NCBI GenBank assembly: GCA_966112615.1
Contig: CBHWDO010000013.1
Coordinates: 39,198 to 103,197, forward strand
Source: Flavitalea sp966112615
GTDB lineage: Bacteria; Bacteroidota; Bacteroidia; Chitinophagales; Chitinophagaceae
DNA: 64,000 bases
Reading direction: 5' to 3'
Of this stretch, positions 9,777-18,708 are shown in pieces. The notes under the pieces were generated by a model. It saw only the letters and a program-made list of their open reading frames with translations, was not told the DNA's origin and ran no database searches. Both the position numbers and the translations under genes were made by a program. How positions within the stretch are numbered: the first letter of the stretch is position 1; each line of letters starts with the position of its first letter.

Positions 9777-11843
9777 ATGCTGAAAAAAATATTTCTACAG
9801 ATCCTGTTGCTGGTGTCAGTTGTTGGAGTGTATTCACAAACAACCAAAGTTGCATGCATCGGTAATTCGGTTACGTATGGATTGACGTTGAAAGATCCTT
9901 CTACAACTTCTTATCCTGCGCAACTTCAGAAGATGTTAGGGAATGAGTATGAAGTTAAAAACTTTGGAAGGAGTGGTGCTACACTTTTGAAGAAAGGGCA
10001 CAATCCATATTATAAGTCAGATGAATTTCTAAGGGCATTGGCGTTTAAACCTGATATTGTTGTCATTCACTTAGGGTTGAATGATACTGATCCAAGGAAC
10101 TGGCCTAATTATGGGGATGAATTTAAGGCTGATTATTCGTGGCTGATCGATACAATAAGATCTGTTGTGAAAACTGCGAAGATCTATATCTGCAAATTAT
10201 CTCCTATAACAAATGGGCATTCGCGTTTCAATTCCGGAACGCGCGATTGGCACAGAGTGATCAATACATTCATTCCGGAAATTGCCCTTGCAAATGATGT
10301 GCATTTATTGGACTTCCATTCGCCTCTTTATGGGCGTCCTGATCTGCTGCCGGATGCCATCCATCCAAATGAAGAAGGTGCGAAGATCTTAGCCAGGACG
10401 GTTTATCAAAATCTTACCGGAGACTTTGGCAGACTTAGATTGTCAAGAGTGTTTGGGTCGCATATGGTTTTGCAAAGAAATAAACCGTTGCGGTTTTCGG
10501 GAACCGCAAAATCAGATCAAATTATTACTGTTGAGTTTGCAGGGAAAATTTTGAAAGATAAGGTTGGTTCCGATGGAAAGTGGCTGATAGAATTTCCATC
10601 CATGCCAGCAGGCGGGCCTTATAATTTAGTTGTTTCAGGTAATAGAGAAAGAATTGAACTTGAAGATATTTTGATAGGTGATGTCTGGCTTTGTGCAGGA
10701 CAAAGTAATATGGATTTTCCGTTAAAGGATGCAGATCAAGGAAAGTATACTGCAACATCTTCCTCAGGTGTTTCATCTATCAGGATGCTCAACATGGAAC
10801 CCATTGCAGAAACACAAAATTATGCATGGGATACTTCGGTTCTTTCAAAAGTCAACCAGCTCCAATACTTTACTGGATCATGGAAAAGGAATAATTCTAT
10901 TACTGCTTCTGATTTTTCAGCGGTTGGATATTTTTTTGGACTAAGGCTTCATCAAGAGGTGAAAGTACCGATAGGACTAATTCAGGTTGCTGTTGGAGGT
11001 TCTCCAACAGAATCATGGATCGATCGTTATTCAATGGAGTCGGATCCTTTACTGGTTCAAATGTTTGTTAACTGGAATCGTTCAGATTTCATCATGCCTT
11101 GGGTAAGGGAACGTGCGCAGGCAAATGTCTCAGCAGGCAATTTATCTCAAAGACATCCTTATCATCCATGCTATAATTTTGAAGCAGGGATATTGCCATT
11201 GATTGGTCTTTCCATTGCAGGGATCACCTGGTACCAGGGAGAAAGCAATGCCCATAATATTGAGCTGCACGAAAAGTTATTTCCCACCCTTGTTGCGAGC
11301 TGGCGTAATGTATGGAAGGAAGAGCTTCCGTTTTATTTTGTTCAGTTGTCTTCCATTGAACGCCCATCCTGGCCTGCTTTCCGGAACAGCCAGTTAAAGC
11401 TTTCTACCTTGATTCCCCGTTGTGGAATGGCAGTCAGCAGTGATCTTGGAGACCCATCCGATGTGCATCCAAAAAAGAAAAAAGAAATAGGTGACCGACT
11501 TGCATTGATTGCACTTAATCAGTATTATCATCGAAATATTGAATACTCCGGTCCACAGATTAGGAGAGTTACACGGAATAAAGAAATACTAACTGTTGAA
11601 TTCAATCATTCAAAAGGGTTACATACCCAGGATGGAAAGGCATTGAGAGGTTTTGTATTGACGGATGAAAAAGGATTTCATCATCCTGCAAATGCTATCA
11701 TTAAAAAAGATAAGATCCTCATTCCCATTAAAAACATACCACCGGCATTCCTGCAATACGCGTGGGAGCCATATACAAGTGCTAACCTCGTAAACAATGC
11801 CGGGCTTCCAGCCTCCACTTTTCAGATCAACATTAACAGGTAA
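9777..11843 (+). CDS. Two-domain esterase: SGNH hydrolase + sialate O-acetylesterase
   Basis: I chose the ATG at 9777 over a TTG three bases earlier; a signal peptide ending near VYSQ follows. Residues ~20-215 form a GDSL/SGNH hydrolase: nucleophile Ser31 in GNSVTYG, the GLNDTDPRNW block, and the Asp-His pair in DAIHPNEEG. From ~215 to the end is a sialate O-acetylesterase domain with nucleophile Ser310 in LCAGQSNMDFP and ITWYQGESNAHN. The protein probably strips O-acetyl groups from sialic acid before or after sialidase action. Both domains look catalytically complete. Confidence 0.92.
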   Translation: MLKKIFLQILLLVSVVGVYSQTTKVACIGNSVTYGLTLKDPSTTSYPAQLQKMLGNEYEVKNFGRSGATLLKKGHNPYYKSDEFLRALAFKPDIVVIHLGLNDTDPRNWPNYGDEFKADYSWLIDTIRSVVKTAKIYICKLSPITNGHSRFNSGTRDWHRVINTFIPEIALANDVHLLDFHSPLYGRPDLLPDAIHPNEEGAKILARTVYQNLTGDFGRLRLSRVFGSHMVLQRNKPLRFSGTAKSDQIITVEFAGKILKDKVGSDGKWLIEFPSMPAGGPYNLVVSGNRERIELEDILIGDVWLCAGQSNMDFPLKDADQGKYTATSSSGVSSIRMLNMEPIAETQNYAWDTSVLSKVNQLQYFTGSWKRNNSITASDFSAVGYFFGLRLHQEVKVPIGLIQVAVGGSPTESWIDRYSMESDPLLVQMFVNWNRSDFIMPWVRERAQANVSAGNLSQRHPYHPCYNFEAGILPLIGLSIAGITWYQGESNAHNIELHEKLFPTLVASWRNVWKEELPFYFVQLSSIERPSWPAFRNSQLKLSTLIPRCGMAVSSDLGDPSDVHPKKKKEIGDRLALIALNQYYHRNIEYSGPQIRRVTRNKEILTVEFNHSKGLHTQDGKALRGFVLTDEKGFHHPANAIIKKDKILIPIKNIPPAFLQYAWEPYTSANLVNNAGLPASTFQININR

Positions 11844-11851
11844 AATAATTT

Positions 11852-14800
11852 ATGCATTATAGCCAAGAAGAATTGCTGTCTTTAAAAGATTTTTATCTTG
11901 ATCATTTGATGAATGATACGATCCCATTCTGGTTTCCCCGGTCATACGATGAAACCCATGGTGGATATCTATTTATGCGTGATGCTGATGGGTCTTTAAT
12001 TGACGATGATAAAGCTGTCTGGATCCAGGGCAGAGGGACATGGATGTTATCAACGATTTATAACACTATAGACAAGGATGATAAATGGCGGGAAGGAGCC
12101 AGGTTTGGATATGAATTTCTGAATAAATATTGTTTTGATACTGATGGACAGATGTTCTTTCATATGACACGTGATGGGCAGCCTTTGCGTAAGCGTCGTT
12201 ATTTTTTTTCTGAAACATTTTATGTGATCGCTGCTGCAGCCTATTCAAAAGCTACCGGTTGCAAACATGCTGCTGAAAATGCCCGAAGGATATTTGGTGA
12301 ATGTCTTGCTTATGCAAAAGGTGAGAAGAAGCTGGCACCTAAGTATACGGGGGTGAGACCTGCAAGAGGTATTGGCGTTCCTATGATCATGATGAATACT
12401 GCACAACAACTTCGTGAGACCATTGGAGATGATCGTTGTGATGAGCATATTATGAACTGGATCAACGAGATCGAAAAATATTTTGTGAAGGATGATATCA
12501 GTTGTGTGATGGAGCAGGTGGCGATGGATGGATCCATTATTGATCATATCGACGGAAGAACACTGAACCCTGGACATGCCATTGAAGGTGCCTGGTTCAT
12601 TCTTCATGAAGCAATGTATCGTAACAATGATCAAAGGTTAATAGATCTCGGCTGCAGAATGATCGATTATATGTGGGAACGTGGATGGGATAAGGAGTAT
12701 GGCGGTATTCTTTATTTCCGTGATGTGTATGATAAGCCCGTGCAGGAATACTGGCAGGATATGAAATTCTGGTGGCCGCATAATGAAACTATCATTGCCA
12801 CTTTACTTGCTTATATTATCACGGGAAATGAAAAGTATGCTAACTGGCACCGGATGGTACACCAATGGTCCTATGAACATTTTCATGATAAGGAAAACGG
12901 TGAGTGGTATGGATACCTGCACAGGGATGGAACAGTGGCCCAGACTGCAAAAGGAAATTTATACAAAGGTCCTTTTCATCTTCCAAGACAGGAATGGTAT
13001 TGCTATAAGATCCTTGAAAAATTTCTCGATAAAAAGTCGTTCATGAAATACCGATTGCTGATTGCCTGTATGTTTTCCTGCCTGGCTGTTTTTGCCCAGT
13101 TGAAACTTCCTGTATTTGATCAGTCTGGGTTCTCTACATACTATCATCAACGTTATGAGCATTTTAAATTAATGCCCGTGCGTGATAAGGCTATCATTTT
13201 TGCAGGAAACAGTATTACAGATGGAGGTGAGTGGTCGGAAATGTTCAACGACAATAAAATATTAAATCGCGGTATCAGCGGTGATCATTCTGCAGGTCTG
13301 CTGAATCGCGCTGATGAGATCATTCAAAGGAAACCTGCAAAGATATTTGTACTCATAGGTGTGAATGATCTAGCAAGGAATATTTCGGTTGACAGTATTT
13401 ACAGAAACATTTTGATGTTCACCCGGTACACTCAGGATAGATCACCTTCAACTAAATTATTTATTCAAAGTATACTTCCGGTAAACAAAAAGTTCGGACT
13501 TTTCAAAGGTCATACTTCAAAACAAAATGAGATCGCTCAGCTGAATGACCTGCTTTCTATAGCTGCATCTAAAGAAGGCTTTACTTTTGTCGATCTCTTC
13601 CCATCTTTTGCCGATAAGGATGGAAATCTGCTGGAAGACCTTACCAATGATGGACTTCATCTGACCGGGGCAGGTTATAGTTTATGGAAGCATTTGATCT
13701 ATCCATATGTATATGATCTTAATGTGCGTGCCTCGATTATTCCGCAGCCACAGCAAATAGAATACTTGCCTGGAAGATTTCCTTTATATGCATGCAGGAA
13801 TATAATTGCCGATGAGTTCTTCAAAAAGGAAGCACAGTATCTTTCATCATCCATAAAAGAAATGGGATGGGCAGTAACTGTAAATGATCGAGGCGTCCAT
13901 AAATTCCGGATTGAATTGAAGAAGATGGCCATGTCCAGTAATGGTTCTTACCAGGTTGATGTATCGGATAGCCTTGTTCTTCTTCAGGCAGCCGATGCAA
14001 AAGGAATTTTCTATGCTATTCAAACCCTTCTTCTGCTTGGGCGTGATGGAATAATGATCGACGCATGTAAGATCCTTGACAGGCCTGCATTTGCATGGAG
14101 AGGTTATATGGTGGATGTAGGCAGGAATTACCAGTCGATAAAATTATTGAAGCAGCAGATCGACCAGATGTCGCGGTACAAATTGAATGTATTGCAGTTT
14201 CATGCCACTGAAGATATAGCCTGGCGTTTTGAAAGTTCATTATTTCCGCAATTGACTGCGCCGGACAATATGCTTAGGAATAAAGGCATGTATTATACCA
14301 AGGCAGAGATCCGTGAGTTGATTAAATATGCAAAGGACAGGCACATACTCTTCGTTCCGGAAATCGATATGCCTGGTCATAGTGCTGCTTTTAAAAGGGC
14401 GATGAAAACCGATATGCAATCTGATACCGGCATAGCGATCATTAAAAAATTATTGAAGGAATTTTGTGATGATTATGATGTTCCATTCATTCATATTGGG
14501 GGCGATGAAGTAAAGATTATCAACAAGCAGTTCATGCCGGAGATCACTGCATACCTGCGATCATTAGGCAAAGAAGTAATAGGTTGGGAACCCGGTGCAA
14601 ATTATGATGACAAAACCATTCGGCAGTTGTGGATGGAGGATGGTGGAAGATCAACTTCTAATCAAAATTTGAAGTACATCGATTCAAGGCATCTTTATAT
14701 CAATCATATGGATCCGCTTGAAAGTGTGGTCACCATTTTCAACAGGGCAATAGGTAAGAAACAAAAAGGTGATGATGCTGCATTGGGTGGAACATTGTGT

Positions 14801-15526
14801 TTATGGCACGACAGGGCTGTTGCAAAAGAAGAAGACATGATGTTGATGAATGCTGTCTATCCTTCCATGATAACTTTTGGAGAAAGAAGCTGGCGTGGTG
14901 GAGGAAAAGAAAAATGGATCGCTAATATCAGCGATGGAGATACCGCAGTATTTGAATTATTTGAACGAAGATTACTGGATCATAAGAAACAGTATTTCGA
15001 ACAAATGGCATTTCCTTATCTGCGGCAATCAAATCTGAACTGGACATTAACTGGCCCTGGAAATAAAAAGATAATTGTAAAAGGAGGTACGATCGTTTTG
15101 AAGCATTGGTGGTATCCGTTGATTGAGGGTGCAGTAAAAGATCCAAAGGAAAACACCACATGGATTGCTGAAACCTCCATCTGGAGCGATGAGGATAGGT
15201 TGCATCCATTCTGGATAGGGTTCAATAATATATCAAGATCACCGGCTACTGATTCTAATCCTGTGGGTGCCTGGGATCCGAAAGGGAGTGAAGTTTGGGT
15301 GAATGATGTCAGGGTTGATCCACCTAACTGGATAAGAGGCGGGCAGGCTGGTCATCCTGAAATCCCGTTGACCGATGAGAAATATGAATCCAGGCCTCCT
15401 GCAATGATCCAATTGAAAAAAGGTTGGAACAGGGTTCGTATCAAAGTCCCTGTTCAAACCTTTAAGGGAAAGGATTGGCAAAACCCGGTGAAATGGATGT
15501 TCACTTTTGTGCCTGTCTCCAATTAA
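11852..15526 (+). CDS. Fused ORF: N-acylglucosamine 2-epimerase + secreted SGNH/GH20 protein
   Basis: One open frame of 1224 codons. Residues 1-397 are an AGE/RenBP-type epimerase (ManNAc to GlcNAc), normally a ~390-residue cytosolic enzyme. Residues 398-416 then form a clear signal peptide (MKYRLLIACMF... ending VFAQ). After it come an SGNH hydrolase (GNSITDGGEW near residue 453, GVNDLARN, DGLHLTGAGY) and a GH20 beta-hexosaminidase with the acid-pair motif HIGGDE (residues 881-886). The last ~170 residues are an unassigned beta-rich domain. A buried signal peptide is incompatible with normal secretion, so this may be two genes joined by a one-base indel (see junction entry), or internal initiation at 13043 may occur. 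Confidence 0.85.
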   Translation: MHYSQEELLSLKDFYLDHLMNDTIPFWFPRSYDETHGGYLFMRDADGSLIDDDKAVWIQGRGTWMLSTIYNTIDKDDKWREGARFGYEFLNKYCFDTDGQMFFHMTRDGQPLRKRRYFFSETFYVIAAAAYSKATGCKHAAENARRIFGECLAYAKGEKKLAPKYTGVRPARGIGVPMIMMNTAQQLRETIGDDRCDEHIMNWINEIEKYFVKDDISCVMEQVAMDGSIIDHIDGRTLNPGHAIEGAWFILHEAMYRNNDQRLIDLGCRMIDYMWERGWDKEYGGILYFRDVYDKPVQEYWQDMKFWWPHNETIIATLLAYIITGNEKYANWHRMVHQWSYEHFHDKENGEWYGYLHRDGTVAQTAKGNLYKGPFHLPRQEWYCYKILEKFLDKKSFMKYRLLIACMFSCLAVFAQLKLPVFDQSGFSTYYHQRYEHFKLMPVRDKAIIFAGNSITDGGEWSEMFNDNKILNRGISGDHSAGLLNRADEIIQRKPAKIFVLIGVNDLARNISVDSIYRNILMFTRYTQDRSPSTKLFIQSILPVNKKFGLFKGHTSKQNEIAQLNDLLSIAASKEGFTFVDLFPSFADKDGNLLEDLTNDGLHLTGAGYSLWKHLIYPYVYDLNVRASIIPQPQQIEYLPGRFPLYACRNIIADEFFKKEAQYLSSSIKEMGWAVTVNDRGVHKFRIELKKMAMSSNGSYQVDVSDSLVLLQAADAKGIFYAIQTLLLLGRDGIMIDACKILDRPAFAWRGYMVDVGRNYQSIKLLKQQIDQMSRYKLNVLQFHATEDIAWRFESSLFPQLTAPDNMLRNKGMYYTKAEIRELIKYAKDRHILFVPEIDMPGHSAAFKRAMKTDMQSDTGIAIIKKLLKEFCDDYDVPFIHIGGDEVKIINKQFMPEITAYLRSLGKEVIGWEPGANYDDKTIRQLWMEDGGRSTSNQNLKYIDSRHLYINHMDPLESVVTIFNRAIGKKQKGDDAALGGTLCLWHDRAVAKEEDMMLMNAVYPSMITFGERSWRGGGKEKWIANISDGDTAVFELFERRLLDHKKQYFEQMAFPYLRQSNLNWTLTGPGNKKIIVKGGTIVLKHWWYPLIEGAVKDPKENTTWIAETSIWSDEDRLHPFWIGFNNISRSPATDSNPVGAWDPKGSEVWVNDVRVDPPNWIRGGQAGHPEIPLTDEKYESRPPAMIQLKKGWNRVRIKVPVQTFKGKDWQNPVKWMFTFVPVSN
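13028..13046 (+). other. Fusion junction with A5 run and latent ATGA overlap
   Basis: The codons are GAT AAA AAG TCG TTC ATG AAA. A TGA sits one base out of frame at 13044-13046, overlapping the ATG at 13043. Removing one A from the A5 run (13031-13035) would end the epimerase as ...DKSRS-stop with a 4-bp ATGA overlap to the secreted protein. That is the same coupling seen between the mutarotase and transporter genes here. The join may therefore be a base-call or assembly error, or a recent frameshift mutation. Confidence 0.6.
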
Positions 15527-16293
15527 TTTTTATCAAGAAAAAATTCAAAGCTATCGCCTCTTAACCCGATCCGCATGGCTTCCAGTGCGATCACTTCATA
15601 AGGGTTGATGTTTGCAATGTTTGCATTGCAACCCAGTAGTTTGATGAAATACAATTGCTGGTTTTTGTCTGGTGCTTCCCAGATGATCTTTTCCTGCGGA
15701 ATTTTTGTAAGGATCTCGGCAACCAGTCCTTCGCGAACTTCCCCTGAATCACGGTACAGTCCCACGTTTCCTGCTTCCTTTGCTTCTGCAACCACATATT
15801 CTGCTCCTGCATCCAATTCTGCCTGCATTAATTGAATCCACTTGTACGGTGGAGTGATGTTCACACGATCCTGGTCTTTGGAACCTATTTCACTGATTAC
15901 TTTTGTGAAAGAAGAGAAATGCCTGATGTAATCGCATTTTTCTTCATGAGAGATATTGATATTACCATCGGAGATCTCAACATGTGTGATACCAAGGTCT
16001 TTCACCAATCGCTCATAATCCTGGACCTGTTTCCTGATCTCGTATGCTTCAAATAATAATCCACCAAAATAAACAGGGACATTGTGTTTCTTGAAGAGTT
16101 CTATTTTTTGCTGAAGATTTGGAGTGAATAAGGCAGTGCCGAAAGCCAGTTTTACCCGGTCAATATAAGGACCGGATACAGAAAGAATATTTTCACATTC
16201 AGAAAGGCTAAGTCCTTTGTCACTAACAACTGTCAATCCGAAACTTCTTGGCTGAGGTGTACGTTCCGGAATCTGGGATAATGGAAAATTCAT
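15523..16293 (-). CDS. Phosphosulfolactate synthase-like (ComA family)
   Basis: A 256-residue TIM-barrel protein matching the ComA family in length and motifs: the FGGLLFEAYEI region, THVEISDGNINI, and the AEAKEAGNVGLY segment. ComA adds sulfite to phosphoenolpyruvate to make phosphosulfolactate, known from coenzyme M synthesis; relatives occur in many bacteria without coenzyme M. In Bacteroidota a role in sulfonate or sulfonolipid metabolism is conceivable but is inference. The stop overlaps the convergent fusion ORF stop by four bases. The thioredoxin-like gene lies 5 bp upstream in the same direction. Confidence 0.82.
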   Translation of the reverse strand: MNFPLSQIPERTPQPRSFGLTVVSDKGLSLSECENILSVSGPYIDRVKLAFGTALFTPNLQQKIELFKKHNVPVYFGGLLFEAYEIRKQVQDYERLVKDLGITHVEISDGNINISHEEKCDYIRHFSSFTKVISEIGSKDQDRVNITPPYKWIQLMQAELDAGAEYVVAEAKEAGNVGLYRDSGEVREGLVAEILTKIPQEKIIWEAPDKNQQLYFIKLLGCNANIANINPYEVIALEAMRIGLRGDSFEFFLDKN

Positions 16294-16298
16294 GTTGC

Positions 16299-16856
16299 TT
16301 ATTTTTTTGCCAGTTCTCTCAATTGTTTCATGAAATCATCATTATTGAAATTTCCGATTCCTTCATGTTGATAAACAATTTTTCCTTCTTTATCGAGAAC
16401 CACGGTAGTGGGTAATGTGCCTGAATAAATTTCTTCCGGGATCATACCATTCGCTGTATAGAATGGCATTGAATATTTTTTTTCAGCGAGGAAGTCAAGG
16501 GCCTTCTGCCTGTTTTCATCCTCATTCATGAAAAGAAAAACAATTCCGGGATCATTCTTCAATTCATCATATAGTTTTTGGAGTGAAGGCATTTCTGCCC
16601 TGCATGGTGGGCACCAGGTTGCCCAGAAATTTATAAATACAACCTTCCCTTTAAGATCATTGCTGGAGATATCTTTTCCATACATGTCTTTAAAGGCAAA
16701 GGGTTTTGCAGGCTGTTTCAGAGTCTCTTTGGAGTCGATCTTTTTATTAAATAATCCGGTAGAAAGCACCTGTTGCAGAATCCACGACCTGGTTGGGGTA
16801 TAGAGGAAAACAAATATAAGCGCACCATAAAACAGGATATTGCCAATGCGTTTCAT
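16299..16856 (-). CDS. TlpA-like membrane-anchored thioredoxin
   Basis: I chose the ATG at 16856 because the frame upstream adds 34 residues with no family character, whereas this start gives a normal N-terminal membrane anchor (MKRIGNILFYGALIFVFLY). A TlpA/ResA-type thioredoxin fold follows with the active site WATWCPPC, the cis-Pro region SGTLPTTVVLD, and EGIGNFN near the end. It faces the periplasm and probably reduces disulfides, for example in cytochrome c maturation. A TATCTTTG box lies just before the chosen start on the minus strand. The following gene is the ComA-like protein, 5 bp away. Confidence 0.88.
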   Translation of the reverse strand: MKRIGNILFYGALIFVFLYTPTRSWILQQVLSTGLFNKKIDSKETLKQPAKPFAFKDMYGKDISSNDLKGKVVFINFWATWCPPCRAEMPSLQKLYDELKNDPGIVFLFMNEDENRQKALDFLAEKKYSMPFYTANGMIPEEIYSGTLPTTVVLDKEGKIVYQHEGIGNFNNDDFMKQLRELAKK

Positions 16857-16861
16857 GCCGG

Positions 16862-16869
16862 CAAAGATA
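16862..16869 (-). promoter_or_regulatory. Candidate -7 box TATCTTTG for the thioredoxin gene
   Basis: The minus strand reads TATCTTTG five bases before the chosen ATG. It matches the Bacteroidota sigma-factor consensus TAnnTTTG. No convincing TTG -33 box is seen at the usual spacing, and the position implies a nearly leaderless mRNA. Confidence 0.35.
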
Positions 16870-16979
16870 CCCCACCCGAAAGGGATAAATGCTAAACATT
16901 TGTTAACGGCTGATTTTTTACCCAACGGTTTTTTCATCACTAAGGGTACTACTTCCATAAAACATAAAAAACCTTAATT

Positions 16980-18536
16980 ATGAGAAATGTAGTACATCAG
17001 TTCAGTATCGCCCTCCTGGCCCTGCTGGTAATTGTAACCGGATGTAAAAAAGATGATGTGATCCAGAAACCAGGCGGCGGTGGTCATCCGGGTAATGGAC
17101 AAACAACCAACGCTTTTAAAATAGTGGTGGATAGCCTGCCTGGTGAAATCATGCCTATTTATGGACTTCATGCTATGTTTTCGATCGTCAATGATCAAAA
17201 CCAGGAAGTATTGGTAGACCGCAAGATGGCCCTGAATTATGCGGGTAAATATGCTACCGATACCCTGAAACTTGATCCAAAAACCTATAGAATAACCAAG
17301 CTGTGGATCAGGGATGATAATAATAAAACCCTTTTTGCCGCACCACTGGTGAATTCAGCAAAAGCTGCAGAGGTGGAGAATCCTCTTCCTTTTTCTTTCC
17401 TGCTGCCAAAACCAACTGTTAGTAATATTTCGGTACAGGTAGCAAAGGTAAATGCTTCGGATAAGCCTGAACATTTTGGATATACCGAAGGGTCATTCAA
17501 TAATGATGGTCAGGGAGGAGAAACCCCGGTTTCTTTTGTAAAGATCAAAATTCAGCCAAAGATCAGGATCGGGGAAGTGGTTTACGATAGCATTCCTGTA
17601 GCTATTCATATCCGCACCACCGACAGAAAGGGTGAAACTACTCTGAAGGTCGTAAACCTGAAAGCGGGTATTAATGAAATCAGTTTGGATAGAACTGCCC
17701 AGTCGTACCGCATCATTCTTTCCAAATGGGGAACCATGGATGAGCTGGTGTTGAACCCGGCAGATGTGCAGGAAGGAACCGTTTATATTTTAGGAGGTCA
17801 CAGGGAAGCAAAACTGCTCCAGTCGGAGTTGATCTTCAAGCTTGAAAATGGCCAGTACAAGCCATTTCGTAAGCAATCCTATTTTTATAATGCTGGTAAA
17901 CTTTCAGAGATAAAGTATTTTGGAAAGAAGGCAGATAATACCAGTTTTCTTGAAATGAACGACAAATTTCAGTACAATGGCATCCAGAAAGTGTCATCAA
18001 TCAAGAGGTTCAATGAGTTTAATAATCTGAGTGCTACCTACGAATTTACTTATGACCAGGGCGGTAGGATCTCGGGTACAAAGGAGATCAATAATGATCA
18101 AACCATTACCGGTGTGGTGAATTATGCGGCTGGTAGCGGAATTGACGGAGTGGATGGAGATTACAATATTCATGTTCGGTATACTTTAAGCCTGAGTGGA
18201 CATACCATTGATTATAACCAGGTTTTTAAAGGAGGCAACAGGATCTGGGATAACTCAGTAACTTCTAATCAAACCAGGGAAACCGGATCTTATCAATATG
18301 ATGTAAGCATCAATCCATATATCCATATGAACTGGCCTGATGTATTTCTGTCGAGGAGTTCAAAGCATAACATGGTTTTGTCGGGCAAGGAATTCTATGG
18401 AAGTTATTCCACCGCAGTGCCTGCAAAGTTTGAATACAGTTATGATACAGATGGATATCCAACCCAGGTGATAACTACTTATGTGAATGCATTTGGAATA
18501 TTTCTTTATAAGACAAAGACCGTTTATAATTATTAG
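16980..18536 (+). CDS. Uncharacterised lipoprotein with RHS-like C-terminal strands
   Basis: A 518-residue protein with a lipoprotein signal (lipobox VTGC, Cys22), followed by a low-complexity Gly/His/Pro linker and ~250 residues of beta-rich sequence of no family I recognise. The C-terminal ~230 residues have repeated Y-x-Y-D-x-x-G patterns (FTYDQGGRI, YSYDTDGYP) like the DUF4595/YD-type strands of many Bacteroidota lipoproteins. Probably located on the periplasmic side or cell surface. It is divergent from the thioredoxin gene and followed by a repeat element; no functional context is visible. Confidence 0.8.
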   Translation: MRNVVHQFSIALLALLVIVTGCKKDDVIQKPGGGGHPGNGQTTNAFKIVVDSLPGEIMPIYGLHAMFSIVNDQNQEVLVDRKMALNYAGKYATDTLKLDPKTYRITKLWIRDDNNKTLFAAPLVNSAKAAEVENPLPFSFLLPKPTVSNISVQVAKVNASDKPEHFGYTEGSFNNDGQGGETPVSFVKIKIQPKIRIGEVVYDSIPVAIHIRTTDRKGETTLKVVNLKAGINEISLDRTAQSYRIILSKWGTMDELVLNPADVQEGTVYILGGHREAKLLQSELIFKLENGQYKPFRKQSYFYNAGKLSEIKYFGKKADNTSFLEMNDKFQYNGIQKVSSIKRFNEFNNLSATYEFTYDQGGRISGTKEINNDQTITGVVNYAAGSGIDGVDGDYNIHVRYTLSLSGHTIDYNQVFKGGNRIWDNSVTSNQTRETGSYQYDVSINPYIHMNWPDVFLSRSSKHNMVLSGKEFYGSYSTAVPAKFEYSYDTDGYPTQVITTYVNAFGIFLYKTKTVYNY

Positions 18537-18566
18537 GCAATTTTGAAAGGTTTAGAATTTTAATTT

Positions 18567-18697
18567 GAAATCGGAAATCGGTAATCGGAAATCGGAAATG
18601 GGCAGAACGCCGGGTGTAACACCCAACGTTCAGCCCCTTCGCTTCGCTCGGTTCTGCCCGGTTTTCTTCCCGATTCCCGATTATCGATTTCCCATTT
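18567..18697. repeat. Inverted-repeat element built of 7-bp tandem units
   Basis: The left arm (18567-18600) is four to five 7-bp units GAAATCG, one as GTAATCG. The right arm (18667-18697) is the imperfect reverse complement (TTCCCGA twice, TTATCGA, TTTCCCA). Between them, 18600-18659 is a second nested module bounded by GGGCAGAAC and GTTCTGCCC, containing GTTCAGCCCCTTCGCT. The outer arms recur at 43567-43651 and the inner module at 60321-60405. No ORF lies inside. The transcript could fold into a long stem. This accounts for the whole 18537-18708 gap. Confidence 0.85.
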
Positions 18698-18708
18698 AAT
18701 AGCAAAAC

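Noticed and set aside
13028..13046. Programmed -1 frameshift at the A5 run
   Set aside because: The run lacks a full slippery heptamer (T AAA AAG), and a -1 shift would not reach the TGA, which lies in the +1 frame.
18475..18705. Minus-strand open frame across the 18.6-kb repeat
   Set aside because: Composed of translated GAAATCG-type repeat and antisense of the upstream lipoprotein; no start context.
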